Shown here: piece by piece, positions 1-5,686 of the stretch
Layout of the letters: each line of letters opens with the position of its first letter
Position numbering within the stretch: position 1 is the stretch's first letter
Assembly: GCA_030640045.1 (NCBI GenBank)
Contig: DAOWKF010000137.1
Coordinates: 1-8,620 of the forward strand
Direction: 5' to 3'
DNA length: 8,620 nt
From: Candidatus Omnitrophota bacterium
GTDB taxonomy: Bacteria; NPL-UPA2; BS750m-G34
Program-made: the position numbers and the translations under genes
The notes under the pieces: model-generated
Database searches by the model: none
What the model was told of the DNA's origin: nothing
The model's input: the letters and a program-made list of their open reading frames with translations, nothing else

Positions 1-8
1 ATCTTCAT
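1..8 (-). CDS. Start of a further minus-strand gene (partial, product unknown)
   Basis: Only the first codons (ATG AAG AT) lie in the window, so the product cannot be named. The case for a gene is a strong Shine-Dalgarno sequence, AAAGGAGG, read on the minus strand at 25-18. It is followed by 9 bases and then ATG at 8-6. The M16 peptidase gene ends at 41, so this gene would be the next member of the leuS-M16 unit after a gap of about 32 bases. An earlier ATG at 29-27 reaches an in-frame stop after a few codons and is not a competitor. Confidence 0.45.
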
Positions 9-40
9 CCCGTCCGACCTCCTTTCATTATAATCTTTCT

Positions 41-1312
41 TTAGGATAACAAAAAAATATTTTTTGTCAAGGATTTTTTTTCAATATCTTCAACAGGGCC
101 TATCGTAGCAAGGCAAAGATTTTCATTCACAAAAAGTTCATTGGCTATCCTCTTTATATCGCTGCTCTGGACAGCGTCTATCTTTGCTATAACCTCTTCG
201 GGTGTGGGGATCCTGCCAAGTGTAAGCTCGTGCTCTCCAAGCCATTGCATATAAGAAGATGTCCCCTCAAGACTAAGTAATAATTGCCCGCGGCAATAAT
301 CTTTGGCCTGGACGAGTTCTAAACCAGTGACATCTTCCTGTTTTATTCTCTCAAATTCTTTTAAAATAAGCTTGACTGTTTCGCTTAATTTATCCAGGGC
401 TATCCCCGCGGATACAACAAAAGAACCTGTATCAGCCAGCGGATGGATTGTTGACCTTATCTCATAGGCCAGAGCTCTCTTCTCTCTTATCTCTTCAAAA
501 AGCCTTGAAGTCATATTCCCTCCGAGGATTGTATCAAGAAGGATAAGGGGGTATCTATCAGGGTGCGAACGGTGGTATCCCCTGCCGCCCACGCAGAGGT
601 GGATCTGCTCTGTCTTTTTATGAAACAAATTAACCCGCTGCTCTTTTTGTTCTATGCGGACGCCGGCAAAAATGTTTTTCTCTCTTTTCGGGAATTCCTT
701 AAACGGGGCAGCAGCCTTTAAGGCATCTTCTATAGACATCGCGCCGGATATAGCTATGGTAATATTCTCGGCGCTGTAAAATTTCTGCATATATTGGCGC
801 AGGATCTCTTGATTAAAACTCCGGACAACCTCTCTCGTGCCGATAATAAGCTGTCCTAACGGCTGATCAGGCCAGAGGAGCTTATCAAATAAAATATGGA
901 CATAGTGCATGGGCAGATCCAGATACATACTGATCTCTTCTAAAATTACTCTCTTCTCCTTCTCGATTTCCTCCGGCGCTAAAAGTGGAGCCCTGGTCAT
1001 GTCGCAGAGGACATCTATAGCTTCCGGAAGATGCTTTGGAATAACCTTTGCCAGGTAGCAGGTCATCTCTTCCGCAGTAAAGGCATTCAATACTCCGCCC
1101 TTGCTCTCGATAGCCTCTTTAATCTGGCGGCATGTTCGGCGCTCTGTCCCCTTAAAAAGAAGGTGCTCCAGGAAATGGGATATGCCGGTATTCATTTCTG
1201 TCTCATAACGGCTTCCTGTCCCTATCCACACCCCTACTGTTGCCGACGACATATGAGGCATATGATGAAGCACAACCCTCACCCCGTTATCAAATACTTC
1301 TTTATGATACAT
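41..1312 (-). CDS. M16 family zinc metallopeptidase (processing-peptidase / PqqL-like)
   Basis: A 423-residue predicted zinc endopeptidase of the M16 (pitrilysin/mitochondrial processing peptidase) family, close to the usual ~420 aa for the single-unit bacterial form. The inverted zinc motif HxxEH is present (HFLEH, H46, E49, H50). The third ligand fits E126 in the VILEEI stretch, 76 residues after H50, as in active members. The NAFT motif near residue 76 and the C-terminal lobe signature (GGNMTSRLFEEIREKRALAY, around 265-285) are both intact, so it should be catalytically active. No signal peptide is visible, so it is probably cytoplasmic. The start ATG follows leuS by only 13 bases, and its binding site (AAGGGGTG) abuts the leuS stop codon, so the two are probably co-transcribed. 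The natural substrate of these bacterial proteins is mostly unknown; family assignment is firm and role is not. Confidence 0.93.
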   Translation of the reverse strand: MYHKEVFDNGVRVVLHHMPHMSSATVGVWIGTGSRYETEMNTGISHFLEHLLFKGTERRTCRQIKEAIESKGGVLNAFTAEEMTCYLAKVIPKHLPEAIDVLCDMTRAPLLAPEEIEKEKRVILEEISMYLDLPMHYVHILFDKLLWPDQPLGQLIIGTREVVRSFNQEILRQYMQKFYSAENITIAISGAMSIEDALKAAAPFKEFPKREKNIFAGVRIEQKEQRVNLFHKKTEQIHLCVGGRGYHRSHPDRYPLILLDTILGGNMTSRLFEEIREKRALAYEIRSTIHPLADTGSFVVSAGIALDKLSETVKLILKEFERIKQEDVTGLELVQAKDYCRGQLLLSLEGTSSYMQWLGEHELTLGRIPTPEEVIAKIDAVQSSDIKRIANELFVNENLCLATIGPVEDIEKKSLTKNIFLLS

Positions 1313-1325
1313 TAGTCACCCCTTT

Positions 1326-3821
1326 TTAACTCACCACTATATTTACAAGCCTATTCGGAACAACAATTATTTTTTTAATATTTTTCCCGTCCGTAAACTC
1401 TTTAATCCTCGGCTGGGACAGCGCTATAGTTTTTATCTCTTCCTCAGAACTGGATAAAGGCACCGTAACCCTGGTCCGGAGCTTCCCATTTACCTGGATT
1501 ACCAGAAGAAAATCCTCTTTTTCCAGGGCCTTCATATCCACGTCAGGCCACTTCTCTTTAGCCAACTCACCTTTCTCACCTAATGTCTGCCAGAGTTCTT
1601 CGGCTAAATGCGGAGCAAAAGGCGAGAGGAGATGAACCATTGTCTTGAGCGCCTCGCCTAAAACGATTTTATCCTCCTCATCCTTTATTATAAACTCATT
1701 AATGGCATTCGTCAATTCCATAAGGGCTGCTATGGCTGTATTAAAATGGAACCTGTCTTCGATATCATTCGTAACCCTTTGAATTATCCTGTGGGTAATT
1801 CTTCTTAAATTAGCCGCCTTCGGCATACAACACCAATCAATTGGTGTTGTATTCTCACTGGAAATATCCAATTTTTCTTTTTTAAATATTGCTGTTTTTT
1901 TCTTCTCTTCAAATATATTCCAGACACGATTTATAAAACGACTTGCGCCCTCTATCCCTCTCTCACTCCACTCTAAATCTACCTCGGGCGGAGCAGCGAA
2001 GAGAATAAAAAGCCTCAACGCATCAACGCCAAATTTTTCAATCATACCGTCAGGGTCAACAATATTGCCTTTTGATTTACTCATCTTTGCGCCGTCTTTG
2101 ATGACCATACCCTGGGTAAGGAGACGGCTGAAAGGTTCGTTGACGTCAAGGAGTTTCAGGTCTTTTAAAACCTTTGTAAAAAATCTGGCGTAGAGCAGAT
2201 GCAGGATAGCGTGTTCAATGCCGCCTATATACTGATCAACAGGCAGCCAGTATTTTGCAGCTTTTTTATCAAAAGGAACATTTGTCGAATGCGGACTGGT
2301 GTAACGGGCAAAATACCATGAAGAATCTACAAATGTATCCATGGTATCTGTCTCGCGCTGCGCCTCTTCTCCGCACTCAGGGCAATCCACCCGGACAAAG
2401 GATTCAATACCTGACAAAGGAGATTTTCCCATACCTGTTATATTTACTCCTTTTTCCGGAAGCAAGACAGGCAGGTCTTTATCCGGCACCGGAACAGGAC
2501 CGCATTTAGGACAATGTATTATGGGAATCGGCGCTCCCCAGTAACGCTGCCTTGAGAGGAGCCAGTCACGGAGTCGATAATTCACCCTGCCTTTTCCCAT
2601 CCCCTCCTTCTCCATCCATTCAATAATTAGAGGGATTGCCTCTCTATTATTCTTCCCGTTAAATTTGCCGGAATTAGTCATTACCCCATCCTCTACATAC
2701 GCCTCACTCATCTCTTCCGCAATCAACGACTTTCCCTCCGGCGTTATCACCACTTCGAGGGGGAGGTTATATTTTTGGGCAAATTCAAAATCCCTCTGGT
2801 CGTGGGTCGGCACAGCCATAATAGCGCCTGTGCCGTATTCCATAACCACATAATTGGCTATCCAGATAGGGATCTCTTTATTATTTACCGGGTTTATCGC
2901 TGTCCAACCGCTGAAGACCCCTTTCTTTTCTATAACATCATCCGGCATTCGAAAACTTTCTTTCTTAAATTCTTCTATAAATTTTTTCACATTCTCTTTC
3001 TCAGAAGATTCTGTCATGGCCTTTTTAACCATTTCATGTCCCGAAGCTAATACTAAATATGTTGCACCAAAAATTGTGTCCGGCCTTGTAGTAAATACAG
3101 GAAATGACTCATTGTTTTTTAAATGAAAATTTATCTCAACCCCTTCGCTCCTGCCGATCCAGTTCTTCTGCATGACAAGGACCTTCTCCGGCCAGCTATT
3201 CTCAATTTCCGAGCAATCGAGCAGTCTTTCAGCGTAGTCAGTAATTTTAAAAAACCACTGTTTAAGCCTCTTCTCTCTTACCACATCGGCGCACCGCCAG
3301 CATTTCCCTTTCTCTACCTGTTCATTGGCAAGAACAGTCTGACACTTTTCACACCAGTTCACTGGCGCCTCTTTCTGAAATACTAAATTTTTTTCAAACA
3401 TCCGCAGGAAAAACCACTGGCCCCACTTATAATAATCCGGCTTAGATGTATTTACCTCTCTTTTCCAGTCATAACTAAAACCGAGTCTCTTCAACTGCTT
3501 TCTCATAGTCTCAATGCAGCTATCTGTCCATTTAGAAGGATGAGTCTTGTTGAGAATAGCTGCATTCTCAGCAGGCAGGCCAAAGGCATCCCAGCCCATT
3601 GGATGGAGGACATTGAAACCGCGCCTCTGTTTGTAGCGCGCTATTACGTCTCCGATTGTATAATTGCGCACGTGCCCCATATGGATCTTACCGGACGGAT
3701 AGGGGAACATGACGAGGACATAGTATTTTGGGTTTGAATCCATTTCTGTAGAAAGAGAAAAATTTTTCTCCCAGTATCCCTGCCATTTCTCTTCTACAGC
3801 CTTAAATTTATACTCACTCAT
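1326..3821 (-). CDS. leuS: Leucyl-tRNA synthetase
   Basis: Class Ia aminoacyl-tRNA synthetase that charges tRNA-Leu with leucine in the cytoplasm. The 831-residue length fits bacterial LeuRS (about 800-880). In order: the N-terminal YKFKAVEEKWQGYW start; the HIGH box as HMGH at 47-50; a zinc-binding set C157, C160, C174, C177; the CP1 editing domain with TTRPDT and GTGAIMAVPTHDQRDFEF; a second CxxC/CxxC insert (HCPKC and DCPEC); the KMSKS box at 579-583; then the anticodon-binding and C-terminal domains ending LVNIVVS. The editing pocket looks intact. The start matches the family N-terminus although no Shine-Dalgarno sequence stands before it. Residues about 643-672, just after WNIFEEKKK, form a variable linker. 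It contains an unusual run, NTTPIDWCCM (657-666), encoded by a perfect DNA inverted repeat. The M16 peptidase gene follows at once. Confidence 0.98.
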   Translation of the reverse strand: MSEYKFKAVEEKWQGYWEKNFSLSTEMDSNPKYYVLVMFPYPSGKIHMGHVRNYTIGDVIARYKQRRGFNVLHPMGWDAFGLPAENAAILNKTHPSKWTDSCIETMRKQLKRLGFSYDWKREVNTSKPDYYKWGQWFFLRMFEKNLVFQKEAPVNWCEKCQTVLANEQVEKGKCWRCADVVREKRLKQWFFKITDYAERLLDCSEIENSWPEKVLVMQKNWIGRSEGVEINFHLKNNESFPVFTTRPDTIFGATYLVLASGHEMVKKAMTESSEKENVKKFIEEFKKESFRMPDDVIEKKGVFSGWTAINPVNNKEIPIWIANYVVMEYGTGAIMAVPTHDQRDFEFAQKYNLPLEVVITPEGKSLIAEEMSEAYVEDGVMTNSGKFNGKNNREAIPLIIEWMEKEGMGKGRVNYRLRDWLLSRQRYWGAPIPIIHCPKCGPVPVPDKDLPVLLPEKGVNITGMGKSPLSGIESFVRVDCPECGEEAQRETDTMDTFVDSSWYFARYTSPHSTNVPFDKKAAKYWLPVDQYIGGIEHAILHLLYARFFTKVLKDLKLLDVNEPFSRLLTQGMVIKDGAKMSKSKGNIVDPDGMIEKFGVDALRLFILFAAPPEVDLEWSERGIEGASRFINRVWNIFEEKKKTAIFKKEKLDISSENTTPIDWCCMPKAANLRRITHRIIQRVTNDIEDRFHFNTAIAALMELTNAINEFIIKDEEDKIVLGEALKTMVHLLSPFAPHLAEELWQTLGEKGELAKEKWPDVDMKALEKEDFLLVIQVNGKLRTRVTVPLSSSEEEIKTIALSQPRIKEFTDGKNIKKIIVVPNRLVNIVVS
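1813..1852. repeat. Perfect 13-bp inverted repeat plus adjoining short hairpin inside leuS
   Basis: On the plus strand ATACAACACCAAT at 1825-1837 and ATTGGTGTTGTAT at 1840-1852 are exact reverse complements separated by two bases (CA). Directly beside them, GCCG (1813-1816) and CGGC (1821-1824) form a second small hairpin. The repeat encodes LeuRS residues 657-666 (NTTPIDWCCM) in a variable linker. Arms this long and exact are unlikely by chance in coding DNA. Whether this is an inserted palindromic element or an mRNA structure cannot be told from one copy. Confidence 0.75.
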
Positions 3822-3834
3822 TTTAGTTTGTTTC

Positions 3835-3863
3835 TTGACCTTATTATCTATCTCTGATATATT
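3835..3863 (+). promoter_or_regulatory. Predicted sigma70-type promoter of tRNA-Ala
   Basis: TTGACC (3835-3840) and TATATT (3858-3863), each a 5/6 match to consensus, are separated by the ideal 17 bases. The start site would be near 3870, leaving a leader of only about four bases before the mature tRNA 5' end. It shares its AT-rich core with the divergent leuS promoter. Confidence 0.6.
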
Positions 3864-3888
3864 ATATTTTCGTGGGGCAGTAGCTCAA
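3861..3888 (-). promoter_or_regulatory. Predicted sigma70-type promoter of leuS
   Basis: On the minus strand a perfect -10 box TATAAT (3866-3861) lies 16 bases downstream of TTGAGC (3888-3883), a 4/6 match to the -35 consensus. Transcription would start near 3854, giving a leuS leader of about 33 bases. The -35 box falls inside the D-arm of the tRNA-Ala gene, and the -10 overlaps the opposing tRNA promoter. Predicted from sequence only. Confidence 0.5.
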
Positions 3889-3950
3889 CCGGGAGAGCGC
3901 AACGCTGGCAGCGTTGAGGTTCGCGGGTTCGATCCCCGCCTGCTCCACCA
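3874..3950 (+). tRNA. tRNA-Ala (anticodon GGC)
   Basis: A full cloverleaf can be folded. The acceptor stem GGGGCAG pairs with CTGCTCC and includes the G3:U70 wobble that marks alanine tRNAs. The D-arm is GCTC/GAGC, and the anticodon stem CAACG/CGTTG closes the loop CTGGCAG with anticodon GGC, reading GCC and GCU. The T-arm is GCGGG-TTCGATC-CCCGC, the discriminator base is A, and CCA is encoded (3948-3950). The variable loop is AGGTTC, six bases rather than the usual five, so the gene is 77 nt long. It runs against the direction of all protein genes here. Confidence 0.97.
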
Positions 3951-3954
3951 GTAA

Positions 3955-3978
3955 AAAATATGGACTGTCCCATTTTTT
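3955..3978. terminator. Likely bidirectional intrinsic terminator between tRNA-Ala and the 3988-4341 gene
   Basis: ATGG (3960-3963) pairs with CCAT (3970-3973) around a six-base loop. One T:T mismatch follows, then A:T pairs from the flanking AAAA and TTTT. A run of six T follows the hairpin on the plus strand (3973-3978), and six A precede it (3953-3958), which read as six T on the minus strand. It sits in the 37 bases between two convergent genes, where a two-way terminator is expected. The GC part of the stem is short, so efficiency is uncertain. Confidence 0.5.
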
Positions 3979-3987
3979 GGAACAATC

Positions 3988-4341
3988 TCATTTCTTTGTT
4001 AACCCTTTTACTTTCACCTCGCAAGATTTCTTGTCTGCCTCAATCCCCTTTATCTCTTTTATAACGCTAAGCACTTTTGAATCCTTAATAGCGGATATCT
4101 TTTTAGATTGCATGAGTTTCTCGCCGAGTTCTTTCAGCTTCCATTCTCTCTTTTGATTTAGAACTACTATCCTCCCTTTCAATTTTCCGATCTGAGAAAC
4201 CCGCGTAATCTCCCTGCCTCCGCGGTGAGCCAGTTCTCCTGCCTCACGCCCAAATTTTTTTAGTTCAGTGAGAAGAACCTCCGCCTCACTTTTGACAGAA
4301 TCTCTAACCGATTTCTTTTCTTTTCCCTTTTCCTTTGCCAT
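3988..4341 (-). CDS. Small charged, probably coiled-coil protein of unknown function
   Basis: A 117-residue protein that I cannot assign to a family. It is rich in Lys and Glu and starts with a very basic stretch (MAKEKGKEKKSVRDSVKSE). It has no transmembrane segment or signal peptide. Residues about 15-75 look helical, with spaced Leu/Ile/Val that could form a coiled coil. The central stretch GRIVVLNQKREWKLKELGEKL (about 56-76) reads like a helical motif. There is a single cysteine near residue 106. An excellent binding site, AAAGGAGG, lies 8 bases before the ATG and supports real translation. It stands alone between tRNA-Leu and tRNA-Ala. A hairpin-rich leader lies just upstream. It could bind nucleic acid or be a structural helper, but the sequence does not show this. 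Confidence 0.75.
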   Translation of the reverse strand: MAKEKGKEKKSVRDSVKSEAEVLLTELKKFGREAGELAHRGGREITRVSQIGKLKGRIVVLNQKREWKLKELGEKLMQSKKISAIKDSKVLSVIKEIKGIEADKKSCEVKVKGLTKK

Positions 4342-4363
4342 GACTTTCTCCTCCTTTCAATGA

Positions 4364-4396
4364 CGACACAAGTTATGCGACATAACTTGTATGTCG
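4364..4396. repeat. Overlapping perfect palindromes upstream of the 3988-4341 gene
   Basis: ACAAGTTATG (4368-4377) and CATAACTTGT (4381-4390) are exact 10-bp inverted arms around CGA. Flanking CGAC (4364-4367) and GTCG (4393-4396) extend the stem past a two-base bulge. A second perfect palindrome, CGACATA (4378-4384) with TATGTCG (4390-4396) around a five-base loop, uses the same bases, so the two hairpins exclude each other. The structure ends seven bases upstream of the Shine-Dalgarno sequence of the minus-strand gene. Confidence 0.7.
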
Positions 4397-4421
4397 GAAT
4401 TGATCCCGAAGTCGCGTTGAG

Positions 4422-4442
4422 GGAAATATCTTCGATATTTTC
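4422..4442. repeat. AT-rich inverted repeat in the intergenic region
   Basis: AAATATC (4424-4430) and GATATTT (4434-4440) are exact inverted arms around TTC, with one G:T and one G:C pair extending the stem to about nine pairs. It lies in the non-coding stretch between tRNA-Leu and the small charged-protein gene. No T-run follows it on either strand, so it is not an obvious terminator. Confidence 0.55.
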
Positions 4443-4496
4443 ATCAACATCTTCTGCGACAAGGGACATACACCATTTACGACTTCACACTTTGCC

Positions 4497-4525
4497 TTGA
4501 CTTCCACTCCGACTCATTATATCAT
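4497..4525 (+). promoter_or_regulatory. Predicted sigma70-type promoter of tRNA-Leu
   Basis: TTGACT (4497-4502) and TATCAT (4520-4525), both 5/6 matches to consensus, are separated by exactly 17 bases. Transcription would begin near 4532, five bases before the mature tRNA, so the leader is very short, as for the tRNA-Ala gene. Confidence 0.6.
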
Positions 4526-4536
4526 AACATTGCGCT

Positions 4537-4626
4537 GCCGGGGTGGCGAAATTGGTAGACGCACGGGACTCAAAATCCCGCGGACCCTTAAAGTCCATGT
4601 CGGTTCGACTCCGACCTCCGGCACCA
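4537..4626 (+). tRNA. tRNA-Leu (anticodon CAA)
   Basis: A 90-nt class II tRNA with a long variable arm, as leucine tRNAs have. The acceptor stem is GCCGGGG pairing with CTCCGGC. The anticodon stem CGGGA/TCCCG encloses the loop CTCAAAA, giving anticodon CAA, which reads UUG. The long variable arm follows (GGACCCTTAAAGTCC folds on itself). The T-arm is GTCGG-TTCGACT-CCGAC, the discriminator base is A, and CCA is encoded at 4624-4626. It lies about 700 bases from the start of leuS. It converges on the dehydrogenase gene that ends at 4636, and no terminator is visible between them. Confidence 0.97.
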
Positions 4627-4635
4627 AAATTTCTC

Positions 4636-5619
4636 TCAAAGAGTAGCTGCCGGCGGGGGTAAATCCTTCATAACCTTAAGGCCCGCAGGCGCATCAACTG
4701 CTTTAGGAATGGTATTAATAATCACTGCCACGGTCCCGATATCCCCATGAATCCCTCCTGTAATCTTCTGATGAATATGAGGTTCGCCTTCGATAATTAT
4801 CTCATCATACTCTTCATCCACACCTGCATTGGCGCAAAACTCAAGGGTAATGACGTCTTTACCACCATTCCTGCCATAGGCCAGGCTCTTTAATCCAATT
4901 ACATCCCCGGGCTTTACTGTGCCCACGGAAGTCTTTATTTCTTTTTCCCCTATGACCGGCTCAGGAGGCAGTTCTACAGCTTCTTCGAGGTCCCATCCGA
5001 GCCCTTTAGCAATCATATTAATGGACTCCAGAAGCCCTACATGCCCGGTTATAATTTTATTTTCTATCTTGTTCCTGAACTCTTCCCGGGTCAAACAAGT
5101 GCCTACCTTCGCCTGGAAAGGGATCCGGCGTTTGGCAGAGTTCATCATTCGTACTACTTTAATGGATTGGACCTTGAGGCATGGGGCAGTAAGCATAAGC
5201 GGGAGAGCATCCATTAAATAGCCGGGGTTAATGCCTGTCCCTACCACAGTGACTTTATGTTCCTTTGCCAGGCTATCAATCTCTTCGGCAAGTTCAGGAT
5301 TAGACTTCCATGGATAGGACAATTCTTCGCAGGTAGAGATAACATTCAAACGAGCTTTCAGGCATTGGGTTATCTGTGGAAATACGCTCTTTAAACGAGA
5401 CGTCGTGGTAAGCACAACAGCATGGGCATGCTTTGCTACTTTAGAAAAAAGTTCATCGGCATCCTTTTCGATGATAACGCCGCCTAACTCCTTTCCTATA
5501 AGTTCGGGATTTATATCTACGGCTCCGACAATCTCAAAACTTTTTTTATCAAGGAGCGCCTCTCCAATCCTGCGGCCCATAACACCGCATCCATAAATTA
5601 TAACCTTAATCTTTTCCAT
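4636..5619 (-). CDS. DapB-like NAD(P)-dependent oxidoreductase (2,4-diaminopentanoate dehydrogenase-like family)
   Basis: A 327-residue predicted cytoplasmic dehydrogenase. The N-terminus carries a Rossmann dinucleotide motif, GCGVMG at 10-15, followed by an acidic residue in the second strand (AVDIN, D35), as in dihydrodipicolinate reductase N-domains. The central motif GTGINPGYLMD (127-137) and the C-terminal GGIHGDIGTVAVIINTIP followed by APAGLKVMKDLP match, from memory, proteins annotated as 2,4-diaminopentanoate dehydrogenase or 'dihydrodipicolinate reductase-like'. At 327 residues it is longer than a true DapB (about 240-270), so lysine synthesis is not the likely role. No ornithine-degradation genes are nearby, so the substrate is open; an amino or keto acid is plausible. 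No Shine-Dalgarno sequence precedes the ATG, and a promoter placed for a leaderless transcript lies immediately upstream. It is probably a separate unit from the PIG-L gene 67 bases before it. Confidence 0.85.
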   Translation of the reverse strand: MEKIKVIIYGCGVMGRRIGEALLDKKSFEIVGAVDINPELIGKELGGVIIEKDADELFSKVAKHAHAVVLTTTSRLKSVFPQITQCLKARLNVISTCEELSYPWKSNPELAEEIDSLAKEHKVTVVGTGINPGYLMDALPLMLTAPCLKVQSIKVVRMMNSAKRRIPFQAKVGTCLTREEFRNKIENKIITGHVGLLESINMIAKGLGWDLEEAVELPPEPVIGEKEIKTSVGTVKPGDVIGLKSLAYGRNGGKDVITLEFCANAGVDEEYDEIIIEGEPHIHQKITGGIHGDIGTVAVIINTIPKAVDAPAGLKVMKDLPPPAATL

Positions 5620-5624
5620 AAATT

Positions 5625-5652
5625 AGTATACCAACATTGTGAAATTTTTCAA
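5625..5652 (-). promoter_or_regulatory. Predicted promoter giving a leaderless mRNA for the 4636-5619 gene
   Basis: On the minus strand TTGAAA (5652-5647) and TATACT (5630-5625), each a 5/6 match to consensus, are separated by 16 bases. Only five bases (AATTT) lie between the -10 box and the ATG, so transcription would begin at or within a base or two of the start codon. The absence of any Shine-Dalgarno sequence fits this reading. Confidence 0.5.
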
Positions 5653-5686
5653 ATGAAATTTTACTTTGAAGGATAGTTTTTTAGAT

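Larger units (their letters stand above)
4342..4536. other. Non-coding interval between the small charged-protein gene and tRNA-Leu
   Basis: About 195 bases with no convincing gene. It holds the minus-strand binding site of the small protein (4350-4357), the palindrome nest at 4364-4396, the AT-rich hairpin at 4422-4442 and the plus-strand tRNA-Leu promoter at 4497-4525. An open frame on the minus strand (4469 down to 4260) passes through the palindromes but overlaps the better-supported 3988-4341 gene in another frame. I saw no clear promoter for the small protein. Confidence 0.6.

Noticed and set aside
1249..1264. CATATG-like hexamers repeated three bases apart
   Set aside because: Explained by the coding sequence of the M16 peptidase N-terminus (HMPHM); too short to be a repeat element.
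2255..3737. Several plus-strand open frames of 60-91 codons
   Set aside because: All are antisense shadows of leuS, with no binding sites or recognisable protein features.
3914..4156. Plus-strand open frame of 80 codons
   Set aside because: It begins inside the tRNA-Ala gene and runs antisense to the small charged-protein gene, with no ribosome binding site.
4260..4469. Minus-strand open frame of 69 codons starting at 4469
   Set aside because: It overlaps the 3988-4341 gene in another frame, has no binding site before its ATG, and its first half is the palindromic DNA. The 117-codon frame has a strong Shine-Dalgarno sequence and is preferred.
4627..4640. Terminator for tRNA-Leu or the dehydrogenase gene
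   Set aside because: The short space between the convergent genes has no hairpin followed by a T-run on either strand.
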